From Fasciolopsis buskii (lineage: Eukaryota; Platyhelminthes; Trematoda; Plagiorchiida; Fasciolidae), in assembly GCA_008360955.1 (NCBI GenBank), contig LUCM01011235.1:61579-125578 (forward strand): a stretch of DNA of 64,000 bases. Direction: 5' to 3'. The notes under the pieces were generated by a model. It was not told the DNA's origin and did no database searches. It was given only the letters and a program-made list of their open reading frames with translations. This document shows positions 39,301 through 54,300 of this stretch, piece by piece; position 1 is the stretch's first letter, and every line of letters starts with the position of its first letter. Made by a program: the position numbers and the translations under genes.

Positions 39301-42300
39301 TTGATTAATCCAATTTATCCCACTAACGTTAGGTGAACTGTTAATGTGTATTACTCGCATAGTTCGATATTCAATGTTGTTCAAGGTTTACTCACGTTTG
39401 AGTATATTCCCTTTCTATTCGGTCGATTACCGACGATGAGGCAGGGTTCTAGCAGATAGTTGGTGATCGTACAATTTAACTTAAAACCCTCGGACGTCGG
39501 TTAAAATGACACGCTTGGTCCTTGAGGATATAAATTTATGCGATTGGTTTATCCAGAAGATAACTGGTTCATCAGCGTTTTTGTGTTCCCACTCTCGCAT
39601 ATATAAAAACTGCGTGCACACGCACTGGGGCACCATCACGTCATTTACTTCGAGCAACCTTTTGAAGATGAATTAGGCGGCATTTTGCTTGCACTGAATT
39701 CTTGAACCGACCAGTTTTACGAGCAAACGAATGAATGCCAATGGGAAGTGCTCTGAGGCTCAATAAAGATTGCAGGGAACAAAATCCAAACGAACAAGCC
39801 AAAGGAACCATTTCTGATGGTATTCCGTTCAATGAAATGAAGTGAAGAAATGATAGCTAGGCGAATAATTCGAATATGTGACAGAATGAATGGTGTGACA
39901 TAATAAGTCCAAATTTAATTTATTTTTTTACACCCGCTTATTATTCAAAGATCAGGCTGATTCAACTAAATGGGGGCGAAATCAGTACGAACCCGAACGT
40001 CCTGGCCCCAACTGAGGGCTAGCACTGGCACTCTGGCCGATTGAAGCTTTCCACGATTCTCGATCGGGTTCCTTTAGATGCACTGTTTTTCCATCTCTTC
40101 TATTAGACGGGCGTTGATCAAGCGGTTATCATCATGGTTTTTGGTTGCAAAGTTCATTGGATCTGACGCCTTTTGCTGTCGAGTACATATCCAAAAGCTG
40201 GCCTTTCAATAGCCACCACTGGGTCAGGAAAATATACAATTTCTATTCATTCCTTAAAAGAACTGCAAGCTCGTTCTTCGAAGGCTGAGTTGCCGAAATT
40301 CATTTTGGCACAAACCAGGCATTTGCCATGGTTAAGACAAAAAGAAACAGAGCCCGTTTTCTTGGAATACATCGAAAGTAACGAGTGTTTACTTGATGTC
40401 GGATGCTTCCTATAGTGATGACTATGTGGTACAGTGTTATGCACCGTGTTATTGAATTTTTGCGGAACAGAACCATCACTTCGCAATACGGACGCGATGC
40501 TTTAGTGATATGTATTCGAGGTGTTTCAAGCGCTCCGATCACGTCCGACGGGTTGTGCCAAACCAACCGGTGTGTGGATTCTCATTCTTCATGAACGGTC
40601 AATCTATGATGCTCATTTCTATTTTTACCCCGGTGAGATCACATTTATAACTTTTGTTTGTTGGTGCAGCGAAAGTAGCACCGTTACTTATCCTGGGGGA
40701 TTCACCCGGACTACTGGATTCGGAATAACGAGATAGTTACGGTCTTTTCCGTTTGTATAGATGAAACAAATGAAAAAATAAAATTCCAGCACCAAATGTG
40801 TTGTTTATTTTGAGAACCAGAATGAAAACTCAATTCTCTGATAACAAAGATACTCTAGATTTTCGTGAGGTCCTTATCAAGCAAAGTCCATTAATGAGAC
40901 CCTAGTACCATCAGATTATTATCATTAGGCATGTTCCGTCATTCTACAATGACTTTTGTAATTTGTTTTAATGTTCTTGCTCGATAAATCCAAGATTTCA
41001 TTACAACTCACTTTCAGCCTGCCACAGTTTCAAGATGTGGGATGATCTACATGGAACCGCTGTCACTCGGTTGGCGTCCCCTGGCGCGATCATGGATGAA
41101 TCGCTTACCGAATTCACTTTTGGCCGGAGATGGACGAGGACTAATTGAAGCTATGCTAGAATGGTTTATTGACCCGTCTCTGGAATTCATGAAAGCAAAT
41201 TGTCGTTCCATGGTACCCACAAGACAAGGAAATCTGGTCCACTCATGTCTAAGTTTTGTGGACATGCTAATGGAAAAGCCGGCGAATCAAGAAGATGCCT
41301 CGGAAAATCGATATTTGCGTCTTTGGTTGTGTACCGCTTTCGTGTTTGGTGTCATATGGGGTTTGGGTGGTTGTCTTGATTCAGCTGGCCGCCAAAAATT
41401 TGACCAATTTCTCCGTGCATTACTTGCAGGACAGAATGAATCTTATCCGGTTCCAAAGGAATTGGGTTCGCGCATTGAGTTTCCTTTTCCTGAAAGTGGC
41501 CTGGTCTATGATTATTTTTATGAGGTAAGCTGATCCGATTTCGCTTTGGAATCGGCGAAAATAGAACTCTCCGCCTCGATATATTCCTACTTCTTGGCAT
41601 GCGCTTTATTCCGTCATTTGTGTAAAACAGCACAGTTATTGTATTTCACGGCAAAATTTGTTGCGTCTAAAGTTAGAATGACTGAGACGCTCACTGGGAT
41701 ACCGACTGATAATCAAAACAATAGCTTCTTTGTTCGCCACATGATTCACCGAAAGTCCTTTTGTTTTAATGACAAGATTCACTGAAATCTGTCATCCGAT
41801 CCGTCACCTGGACACAATCTGAACGACGGAATGTTCGCCTGCACGCCGGTGGTGGTTTATATCATTTCATTTGTCCATAAGCTGGATAAGAGCCGAGGCC
41901 CAAACCACTCCAGGTCATTAGATTACCCTGGTTCGGCTGGAACCCAGCTGCGTTTTAGCGTATCAACTAAGCTGCTTACGGAACAAAGTTTGCGAACGGT
42001 TGTAACGTACTGATAACTTGTTAATTGGAGTGTGAGAGATTCAGGTCAAGTTCGAAATAATCATACATCGAAAAGCTACTCCAGATTTGTTTACCAAACA
42101 AATGCGCTGCGAATGGAGGTGGTCATTTGGTATCAATGGGCTGAATTTTTACCGCACTCTGAAATCTCTACTGTCCATCACGTCACGATGTTTAAACACT
42201 TGGTCAGGCATAACTTCGTTACGTGACCTGTTGGATATGAATACATGAGGAAATCAACTGAACTCAAACAATGCACTTAAACATATTATTATAACATAAT

Positions 42301-45300
42301 AGTGCTGTGTCAAAGTGCGGGTTCGCTCACATTTATGCCTGAGGAAAGTGATTACTGTAAGTATAATTGCTTGGTTTAGAGCATCGATAGTTACCACCTG
42401 GCGTAGGAAAGGATTTTCTCCAAGGAACCTTTGGTTTAGCCTCTGACCTAACAGTCTAATCTGCGGGGAAGTAAGCTGTTAAATAGTCAAAATCATGTGG
42501 CTAAGACAATTCCCCATGAAACATCTTCAAATCCATCGCGTACAATACACCATTGACAAAATAAAATAAAATCGAATTAAAAGTGCTTTGGCAACAAGCC
42601 ATGTTACTCTCTCCCTAACCTTCATTTCACGCGTTAGTAAAACAAAAATGCTGGCGGTTTTTTTGTAAGATGTTTCGCTGACAGAAGGAAAAAAAAAACT
42701 ACCATGTACTTCACAACTGGGTTCATCATCTGCGTACGCTCCTAATGATTCAAATGAGAGCGTAGTACCAAATTAGGAAGAGGAATATACAAGTATGAGG
42801 ATGAATGGACAAAAATGTACCAGCGGCAGTAACCGTTAATCCGGTCGTGCGCTTTGGGGGAAATTTTGTCTATCCATCCCTGAAAAATGAGGTACACTGG
42901 TATTTCATTAATAAGGGAAGTAAAAAAAAGAAAAGACAAGAACATGCAAACCATGCTAATAAAATCTATACTTTGGGAAATTGTATCCCCATTCTAAAGT
43001 TTAACCTTGACTAACCGAAGGAAATCTCCCGGTAAATCACCGCATTATTCCGAAATCGTCTCGTTATCGAGACACACTTTAAATAACTCGAATGGGATTC
43101 CTATCGCTTGCGACCTGTCCAAAGAGACATTGGCACTTGTGACCATAAAACACTACAATCTATTTTGCAATGACAGAATTAATGTGACTATAGACATCTT
43201 AAACCTTACTTAAACTTAATCTTATGGATTCTTTTAAGCTGAATGTACATGTTTAATCTTTCTTCTTTACGACAGTATAAAAGTCGTGGTTCATGGAAAC
43301 ACTGGAACGAACGCAATAAAAATTTAGACACAAGCGGCGCTCGGAATATACGGGAAATCATCATCCCGACAATGGATACATCCAGATACAAATACCTAAT
43401 GCAGATATGCCTGAAACATCGTCGCCCACTAATGTTTGTCGGTCCCACAGGCACGGGAAAATCTGCTTATGTGCAAGAAAAATTGATGAGAGAATTGAAT
43501 CATGACGAATTTGTCGCTTACTTTGTCAACTTCTCAGCACAAACAAGTGCAAATCAGACTCAGGTGAGAATCAACCCAATCAATTGTTGTTGTTGTATAT
43601 TTTGGGTCGAAAAACTGGAACATATTGAGCTACGGTTTGATGTGCAAAAACGTTTAGATTATCGGACAGGTAACATTCGCAAATTGTGGATGAATACAGA
43701 GAGGTGAATGATTTAAATAGGTGTAAAGTTGTACAGACGAGGACATCTGTTCGTTAGTTTTCTGTTGCTCTTGAACTGAAAAACCGTTGTGGCCAATCAC
43801 AGTTACACCAAAGTTGTTCCCCTGCGATGTTCTTTTTGTGGTAAGGTTAGTTTCGGATATAGTTCAATACATAATATGCAACGTCTCGTCGTATTCATTG
43901 AGTTAGGCTTTTTTATGAGTACCGGTGATCGTGAATCACTCACAAGCAAAAGAAGTATTTGATTCCCTCATCACCTCGTGCGCTTTCTCACGTTATTTCG
44001 GAAATATATGTAAACTATTTGTAACTGGCACCGGACTGGCTTATTCGGACATGGACTAATTCTTCTGCGAGCATCTATCGTATTCAGGGAGAGGTTTAAT
44101 TAATCACTAAACGATATGTGAAACACGATGAAATACAGGTTGTTCTCTGCTAATTTTTGCCGTTCTAATCCTTTTGCGTGACTGTTCAAAACCAGGATGT
44201 AACCGAGCACGGTCAGCGTACTTCAAACAAACAACTCTTGTACGTTTTGTTTAACATAATTGGTACACTTAGCCACAGTGAGCTTCGAAACGCAACGATG
44301 CAGTTGAGATTAAATGAAAATCAAAACGACATTTATTAATTTTATTTTTGACAGACAGCAGATTTCATTTCAGGTGCGTACCGTGTGCACCGTATTTATC
44401 GAATACACATGGAAAAACGCACATCAGCACGCAACAACTGTTAGGATGTTTAATGAAATTGACGAAATACACTGAGGACTTTTGAATAAGGAGAATGCAA
44501 CTAAAAGAAAGCGGACAGCTTTCAACATTCTGATGTTTACAAACCTCATATGTCGATTATACTTAGCATGTCTGGAGACAGGATTACTGACTGATTTCTG
44601 GCGATGCTGCAAAAACGATGAAGCCAAAAGGACGTTTCAGCACTAAAACAAACATTTTGAACAAGTTTAGTTTATTTAAATAGAATAGTCTGCACTTTCG
44701 ATGTTTGTGATCGATGTCGTAGCTACAACTAAAAGTCTATATAATGTTAGTGAATTTTAAACAAAAGTGTCTTCATGGTTCGATGCATTAGAATTCCCCA
44801 GCAGCCAACATAGCTTTCTGCCTATTTTCGGAACATTACGATAAATGATTATTCGCTTTACAAGTAGTTTCTTATACTGGTTAGAGGAAATCTTATGTAT
44901 TTTTTATTTTTAACTGTCTAGCAGAAAGTCATCACACACAATTTCTTTTTCTGTTCATGTCAATTCCGAACAAACATTCCCCGTTTTTCAGATGATTATG
45001 ATGTCAAAGATAGACAGGCGACGTAAAGGAGTTTACGGGCCTCCGGTCGGGAAAACGGCGATCTTTTTTGTGGATGATTTAAATATGCCGGCCAAAGAAG
45101 AGTATGGTGCCCAACCACCGATTGAATTGTTACGCATGCTAATTGATCATGGCTACTGGTATGTGATGTTCGGTTCAGTTCGTTGGAATTTTTGCTCCCG
45201 ATTATCTTTCCATTCGGCACTTCCATGTTTATTCTTGCATAGTAGCGTGGTGGTGCACGAAACGAAATGAACTAATTCGTGAAAGTGAATGAGACGAGTG

Positions 45301-48300
45301 AAATTAAATAAAAATACTGCAGATGAAAGATGAGGTTGACTATAACCATGCGAGTGAAAGTGATAGGTCGCTATGCCGATTAGTTGGAGTAAAAAACGTG
45401 AACGCAGTCGATAGAAAATACCTGAATACTGTTCGCTGTTTGAGCAACACTGTCTTTGCAGCATTGATTGAATAGGGCGACAAACGTTTTATCAATAGTA
45501 GAAGGAGCATGTCCCATAGTCTCTAGGGCTGATTACGCGGGACGGGGACCCGGGAGACTATGACTGTGAAAATTTAAATGGTGCAGGATCACACAAGCTC
45601 CCACTGGATCAGGGTTTGAATGAATTCAGATGACAGCGAATAGCCATCTATCACCAAGGTGGCCGATCAGGTTGGAGTTCGAAACTATGACGTTTTTAGG
45701 GTGATAGACACTTAATCTACTTGGGAACTGAAAATTTAAACCTGATTCGGAAAACGACGTCCACTTTGAGCTTCTACCTAAGAGCATGTAATACTTATCC
45801 AAAGCAGGATGTTTGTTTAGCTTTAATGATTACACAATTTCTGCTTTCTTCGCGTCTCACCTTTGAGGTATTTTTGCTGAGAATGAACCAGTACTTGGAG
45901 GCAGTGTGCTTTTCTCTTAAATCCATAACATACATATTTGTAAGGAATACGAAAAAGTTGCTGTAATTGCTTCGCTGAAAAACAGCTGGTGTGGGGCTGC
46001 CAATTTCATACCGAGAACTCGATAGTTGTTGAAAAAGTGTCACGTCAAATGATTGAGACTAGACTAAACTGTAATTCAGGATGCGTTGGCATCATTATAT
46101 CTAGCATTTTGACCAACCACGTACTAGTCCGCAATTATGGACCACTAAGTATGTATTGAATTATTTTTGTTTGATAGGTAAAATGTGAAGCAGATGACGT
46201 TGATTATTCTCCTTGTTCATATAATTGAGTATTGAAGTGTCATTTTGGAAAAATTAAACAGAACAAGCAAAAGGGTAGACCATCATTTTATTAGTCTGAT
46301 TGATTTATATTCATTCGGTGAATGTGCATTAGCCGTTTCATTGGAAAAAAAGGTTCAACCTAAACAACCCAATTTTTGCAGTGATTCTGTACATGTTATT
46401 GGTTTGGTTCTGTTTATTTTGTGTACTTTTCGAATCATAAACCACTAAACAGAAACAATCATTCACCAAATACTTTGATTTGAACACAGCAGACGGGATA
46501 AAATCACGTGACTGGTTATTTGATCAAACAATTCACAAATTGGTTTCTTAAATTATGAAACTATTTATATTCTTGGTGCTCTTTGATTAATTATATTTTA
46601 GTTCGTCATTTATCGTTCTTTAGATGCAACCTACCATTTTTTTCGTTATTTGATTCTAGAATGGAGTTTTCCCCTGAGACTTCGAAAATTCTGTCAGCTT
46701 TGTTGATTGATCAAAACTTGCGGTTGCTAATCGTTCGCTGAGTTGAAATTTTTGCCATGGACATGATTTATTTGGAGCTGTCTATTTACAAATCCGGTGC
46801 TGTTCCCAGTGAAATCTTACTCAGGGTTTTTCAATTGTATTCATGATTAACTAACGCTTCAACCTAACATTCAATATGTAGTGAACACTCTTAATGACAA
46901 TAAGTCAAACGGAAAGAGGAAAATTAGCAGACATTTGCATCGAATGTTATTGTTGGTGTTACTTAGATCATAAATGTTTTTTTTTAAATATCTAACGAGG
47001 GACTATTTGCATACTTTAACGCGTATACCTAGTTTTAGCGCTTTATCAAAAGGGTTCTCTTTTACTTAACTGGATTAGACAGTTTACTCTACGATAGGAC
47101 TCGTATCTCGTTGTCAAACTGAATGGGTTTTATTTGGTTCATGTCATAGGTATGATCTGAAGGACACAACAAAGTTGTTACTACAAGATATTCAACTTCT
47201 AACGGCTATGGGACCGCCTGGCGGGGGTCGAAACGATGTTACCCAGCGATTCATGCGGCACTTCCGTTTGGTCAGCATGACCCAATTCAATGACGAGACT
47301 ATGACACGTATTTTCTCGGCACTTATGCTGACCTATATGAGAGTAAGTAAAATTCTGCGGAATCATTTTGGCGAGCCTCATTTTTTACTATGCATTGCTC
47401 TTCTGACGAAACATTATTCCGAGGTAGCATCTTCGGTGTTCGCTGAACAATACGATTAATCCTTATTGGATATTTCCTGAAATAGGGGTGCTCGATGGCG
47501 TTCCTATTCCAAACCAAGTCATATTTGATCTCAGAAAGATAAATTACGCTCATTTTAGAGATGATTTGTATAGTAGAAAGTTTTAGGCGATTGTTTAGGC
47601 AATGTCATGAGTGAGAAGAGGTATATTAATGCAGATAACCGCTGAACATGCAATTATGTTATCATTATTTAACGATAATTATTCACATAGCGAGTCAAAT
47701 CAGTTTCCTGTTCGTTCTCTGTTGCTATGCGTTTACCAATAATTAGACCGGACTGATAAGTCAGAACCCATAGCTCAAGAAGTACATTGTTTCTTAAAGT
47801 TTGTTTACTTTTTAACGCAAGATATCTCGTTCAGAATCGAAGATAAGTCACAATGTGCTCGCATAAGAAGATTATTCTCCAAGTATGGATAAAAAATCAT
47901 TTGACCGCGGCTGTAATGTTCTATTGTTGCTGCGACATTTGGTAAAATTTGCGAATGTATAGCGGGAATTTCCATGATGATATTGTTTTCTTACTCTTCT
48001 AATCAAACTAATTGTCTTTTCAGTCCAGAAAAGAGCCCAATTAGATCTGCCTGTTACCAGTTGTGGAGCCGTCGTTTTTCACGGTCTAAGCTGAAGAGGG
48101 CTTCTTTTATGCGCATAATCACTCGGCATTTATAACTAAGAGGACCGATTCCGGGTAACCTGCGTAGAGATTTCTGCTCGTTATATTTGAATAATCACAG
48201 ATATTAAGTTTTTGATCAGACACTGACAGCCGGAACAGAAGTGACCAACTATTAGATATTCCCCACGATTCATTTGCTCTTTTCGACTGAAAATATCAAA

Positions 48301-51300
48301 GCGCATTCTTTCATATACAGATAGATTAACGGTGAAACACTTTACCGGTAGCTGTGTTGCTAGCCTATGGGAAATTGGCTTGCCAGTATGTGCATTTATA
48401 TTAGCTTCGGTGGGAAGGTCTAATTCGAGATTCCTAAAATCTCGGCAGCATGACATTTGGGTTGAATAGCTCGATGAAGCCAACTCAACAACCTGTTGAA
48501 CGAAAATGTTTTGATACCGACTATTTTGTCATAGTTCATTTTTTGCCTTTCAACAGCGTAAATGTTTGCAGGAACTGTTTTGGGCCGTTTGCTCACTCAC
48601 TCCGTCAAGTATCATATTTTTCTCTCTACTTATAATTTTGTGGCAACTCCATCTGATAGGGAGAACGACGTGCGGGGTTGGAAAAGTGACGCAGCTCTCA
48701 AAGCAATAGTGCCATTTTCATCCTCGAATGGTTCACATGATGGACAGTAGAAATGATATATGCAAACCTTTAGGATGTAGCAGAATTTTAACTAGGGTAC
48801 AAAATGGAATTGTCATTGAAGTGAATCCTGAAAACTAAAAAAGTGACCAAACAAGGGGAATATTGCTCACATGGATGTCCTCCAAGATGCCGTTCTTTCC
48901 CTTACTAGCATAACTAAGCTAAGGTATAGAGTATTGGGCATCCGAGCTGAGGTGGCCGAGACATGTGTAGCACGATATACACTATTTTTTGTGACAATAT
49001 GGATCAAGGCAGCACCCCAAGATAAGTTAAAAAGGTTTGAGAACTCCAGCCAATGGGCATTCTCGAGTATTTTGATTTTGATTACCTAGGCGAAGGCCAC
49101 GGAATGTCTCAACACTAGTGTTGAAGACTTTAGGCCTCACGGCTGAATGCCGTAGTCAGCGGCGTTCTTGCATTTGAACTGTGTCTAATTCTCCATAGTT
49201 CTTCTGTCTTCCGGTCTTTTGATTTATTTTATTCTTCGGTACGGCTAAGTAGCAACTAAAAACAGAATACGTTTTTGCAAAGTTAACCTTTATGCAAATG
49301 GAACTGAACAGAGCGAACTGATCTCCATGTTCTCTGACTGTCACGTGAGATCTTGCTCTAAGTTTAGCAATTAAATCCTCTTAGACAACACTCATCGATT
49401 GCGCTCTGTCACTCCCACGCAAGAATTAGCTCCGATTTTTGGTTTATCTCTTTGCATATTGACGCTTATTGCAAATTCATATTTAGATCGAATACTAACG
49501 AAAAAACAAGGAATTGATTGAATTGCACTGTAACTTTTGGTACTTGTTGTTTTCCTCAGTTTCATGTCATCAAGTCATTTCCATCTGTAATTTTTCAGTC
49601 GATTTTTTTAAATTTTCCGATGGTGTCCTGCGAGCTCCTCTTGACCAATATGTAAACTCAAGTTGTGAACACGAATCTCCCCGGGAAAGTGGAACACAAC
49701 GAGCCACAATTGAATTAGAATGCTCAGACCGATGATGGATAAAACGGGTTAATTAATCACCTGACGAGATCATTGAACAAGTTGTTTCATTTGATGCGTG
49801 CCAAGGTATTGCGAATCATGCGTTGTTGTTAAGAGTCCGTGAAATGGAAATAGTGAAGTTCAGCTTTTGCTACCCAAATTGTGATTCGATTAGCTGGTGT
49901 AACTGGTTAACTGAAAATCCTCGTATTTCTTTACAAAATCTATCATCTTATCTTCCCAGAAAATCTTAGCTTAAACCCATCGGCCTCGTGGTAAAACCTT
50001 GCCGTTGCACTAACATTCATTTTGTCATTTTATTAAAATTTCACATTCGGATCACAATGACACTGTCATTGGCATTCTATCGCATTTGGTTCTTTAGTCT
50101 CAAGAGTTCAGCTCGGAGTACATCGCAGTGGGTCAGACCATCGTGGCCTCGACACTGGAAGTGTACAAAGCTGCAATGCTGAATTTATTACCTACACCAG
50201 CCAAATCGCACTACTTGTTCAATTTGCGCGATTTCAGCCGTGTGATTCTGGGCATCTGTTTAATCAAGAAAGACCGCGTCGAAGACAAAAAGACTTTCTC
50301 ACGATTGTGGACTCACGAGGTGATGCGTGTATTTTACGATCGCCTGACCGATGATCCAGACAGAGCCTGGCTGTTCGCGTAAGTCTTGGGAGACAAATGG
50401 GACGGTTCTGTTTGATGGAATGTTACATTTGCTACGAGACACTTGTCGAGGAGCGTTCCACTTCGAGGGGGAGCACTAATTTGCCACTAATTTGTCACAA
50501 CATAATTGGGATATCGTTTAATGTGCTTTTTTGTCTCAGCACTATTATTAAATCGGTGGAGAGGTGATAAATAGGCCATAGAGATTGCGGGTGGTGAAAG
50601 CTGCAGTTGAAATTAGTCAAATTTTTTCTGCTCCCAAATGTAGCAGTAAGTGCTTTACATGGTTGGATTAAACTCCCTAACTAGATCTCACTCGAATGCT
50701 GTTTTTTCAATTGTTTATGAAGCATTCATCAACAAAGAGCAGTTGTGCGGTTAAAATTTAGTTCACATTTGTCTGTGATTAGGGTAGTTAACCCCGAAAA
50801 GCGAATTCCGTGACCGACGCCGGCTGTGTACGCACACCTAAGATGTATGTAGTGATGGATTTACAAACATCGAATATCTTGTTGATTTTGTGATTGGTTT
50901 TACAGTGGTCATTTTGATAGCCCGACATCTATAAGAGTTATCGTTTGAATGAAACAATGGGCGCCATAGTTTCGCATAATGTAGCAAACATCATATTATG
51001 ATTGAGTGTACATTTGAACACTTGCTGTTTTGGATGATTGTTTACATATTCAGTCAAATATTAGGTTCAATGAAGTATTGTTGCTCTTGAGCTGCCATTC
51101 ATTTGAGGTTCGTCCCAGTTTTGTGACCATTTTATTGATTATATGACCGGTCACAATATCGGTAATATGTGCATGCCTAAATACAATGAAATGGTCGTCC
51201 TATTCACACATTATTGTCAAGTGGATTAAGCATCTGTCAACCCGAAAATGTCAGAGGTTCGAGTTTCACATCCGTCGGTCACTTTCGTTGTTGGTCGAAT

Positions 51301-54300
51301 CATTGCCACACCTGATCTAATTGGAACTTATGTGGTTCTATGGCACTTAGTTTCAGGATCATGGTTGCCGGTTTTCTCTTCTCGTGTACTGGGCATCCCC
51401 CTCATGCTTGAATCGTCATAAAAAATGAACTGTTATTCCTCTATCAATCAGGTATGCTTACCATGATATAGAGACGGTAAAGGATGCACTGACAGGATGT
51501 CCACTCACACCATATATACTTTGCATTGTGATTTATCCGAATGTCACTCACATCTATCAGTGCAATTGTAATTGCAATTTGGTCGCCCCCGTATAAAATT
51601 CGACTATGCGATCCTTTTGTGTAATTGTTATTGGGATTTTGCGAAACAAATTTCACTGTGCATACTACCGGTGTTCACTTTCAGAATAGAGTTTTTTGTC
51701 CCTCTTTATGTATTTATAAATATCCGTCGAGAGTAGCTCGCACAATCATGATTAGAACGATTAGTTACAGCTAATTAAAATTGCATTTTCAAATTATCTT
51801 CTTTACATAAAATTAACAGGTTTATCAAGAATTGCTTGGCAAACAACTTCAAGGAGAAGGTGGACTTTCTGTTTAGCCATCTGGCTAAACGTGAAGGAGA
51901 AAAGGTAATTTAGAAATCTAACCCAATGGATATATAACGTGCGCTAGTCTGGTACGGGCTATTGATACAATTTTGTACGATAGCACTAAAAATGAAACCT
52001 TTCATGGCGTTGTAATACGAGAACACAAACAAAAACTTGGCATACACGGTAATATAGAAAAACGTAACCTGATCTGACTTGACGGTGACAGGTGTTGAGT
52101 GTTCTTTTGGTAGAATCATCAAAATCCTGAACCATAAAATTGTTAGACTAAGAAACCGTAAATCCCGGGAGATATTTTTGATAACCGTTCGTTCTACAAT
52201 TATTTTGATATTTAGGTTTTTGAAATAAATTTAACCAGCAGTCAACAGTTGTTTGTCTGTTGACACACAATTTGTTCAAAATAACCATCAGAAACTTCTC
52301 TCTGATGATTCGTGCACTGAGCGCCACTTTGGGGGCTTACACAAAGGTGAAAAAATGCAACACCTTTTCTATTTTACTAAGCGAGCACTTGTATCTACCC
52401 CAAAATGCGCCTAGTATCGGTTCGGTCGGATTTTAACAATAGTTAACCTGGCCTGGTTTTGGTCGTTACTTCGCAGCACCATGTAGTTGAAAAAGAGAGA
52501 ACTAGAAAATGAAAGGGCGATTGCAAAATAATAACTCGAAGAATGGAATAGAATGGGAAAGATGTTGAATGCCAGAATGCCATTGGCTGGAACAATGAGC
52601 CGTATTACCGACAGTCTCCAACCATCGTTCAGGGGATTTCGTGGATCCCAACCCGGTAGTTTAACTACACCTACAGGACCCAGTCCACTAGGTACTATTT
52701 TCATACCTCCTAGACATCCCATTGACTGACCACCTCGAACCATCTTCTAATCATCACCTGCCTCAAAGAGCAGTGCACAACGCAGCAGTGACTCTGTGGG
52801 CATAGGCAAATTAGGTCGTAACCACCTAAATCAGTTCGGATTCAATGCCAAATTTGGATCCAAGGCCCAGATTCTTATGTCTAACCTCCGAGTCACCCAC
52901 AGAATTCTCCCACCATGTTCTACCAATACTTTGTAGATATCGGTGTCCAGGCACAGGTCTTCCCACATCTATCCTAAACGGCCGTGTTTCTGAGCCGTAT
53001 AGCAGAAACGACCGTACTGCTGCAACATAAATGCGATCTTTGACTGATAACCGAATGTCGCGCTATCGCCACAGATGTCTTGAATTAGTGAATGCTAATT
53101 AAGCCATTGGTATAGGCGGGGACGCTTCATCCGATGGTCGACCACCAGTTGAAATACAACTACGCAAGTAACTAAATTGGGCTAACTCACACACGTGTTC
53201 CCTTGTGAGAACAAGGGTCGATGTCGAATCAATCCAATTTTGCGACAGCATTTTACATTTCGAAGGTGCATTGCAAACATACCTACACTATCGTTTAAGT
53301 AGTTGAAATAAACCTTTAACTTACTTGGATCTCCACTCACTGGCACAACACAGTCCGCTTATATCAATGACACTAACCTTGCAGGATGATAGGGTTATTT
53401 CCATGATCATCTCAATGATAAAGTTGAAAAGAAAAGGTGACATGTGGTAACCCTGACGGACACCACTTCCCGTAACAAACTCGGGTAATAGATCACCGAA
53501 TTCGGTTTCGGCCGTTCGTATGCAGAGATTGGATCAGCAAATGAAATTTTTTAGCACCCGCTTCAGTAAAAGGGAGCATCACACAATTGCACGACCTGGT
53601 AATTCGAAAAGTGCCCTTCGGTCGAGGAAAATGGAAATCGTGAGTCTAGAAAAGATATGCACATGGTACGCATGACATGTCTCCCGGAGATTGACTGTGA
53701 AGGACCTCGAAAGTGCTCTGCGTGCATTCGAATTAATTTGAACTATATTCTCCTACCATCATAGTGCAATGATTTTTCCAGTTGGTATATTTGATCGTTT
53801 GTCGTTTTTTATCATGTTCAGCAGTGAAATCCAATACAGGGAATATGGTCCAAGTTGCAACTCGGTCAACGATTTTAATTTCACTTTGCTTATCTTGGCC
53901 CCGAGTTTTCTTGTCTTTCAAAGACCTACCTGACAGTCGGGAACATTTAGTGAAACATAAGAAGGTTAGTGTGGCACGCTACCCGTTCGTTCAGGGATAC
54001 CAACGGGGAAGAACCATAAGTGGTATCAGTATATTATAAAAACTAGATTTAGTTTGTGTGCATATTGACATGTGTGTGAATTATTTACAAGTGTAGAAAA
54101 ACGAACTGTCTGTCCAACGGTTGATGAGACTAGGGTGGATGTATAACCCGAACAAAATGTTAGTTGCGTAAACTTAACACTGATTTGAACACCATATGTG
54201 ATAGCGAACGTAAAATTGTTTACCTTACAACGTTGAATTGAAATGATAACAAAATGCGGTTTATGTGGCAGTTTGGCTGCCTGTGTAACTACACAGGTTT

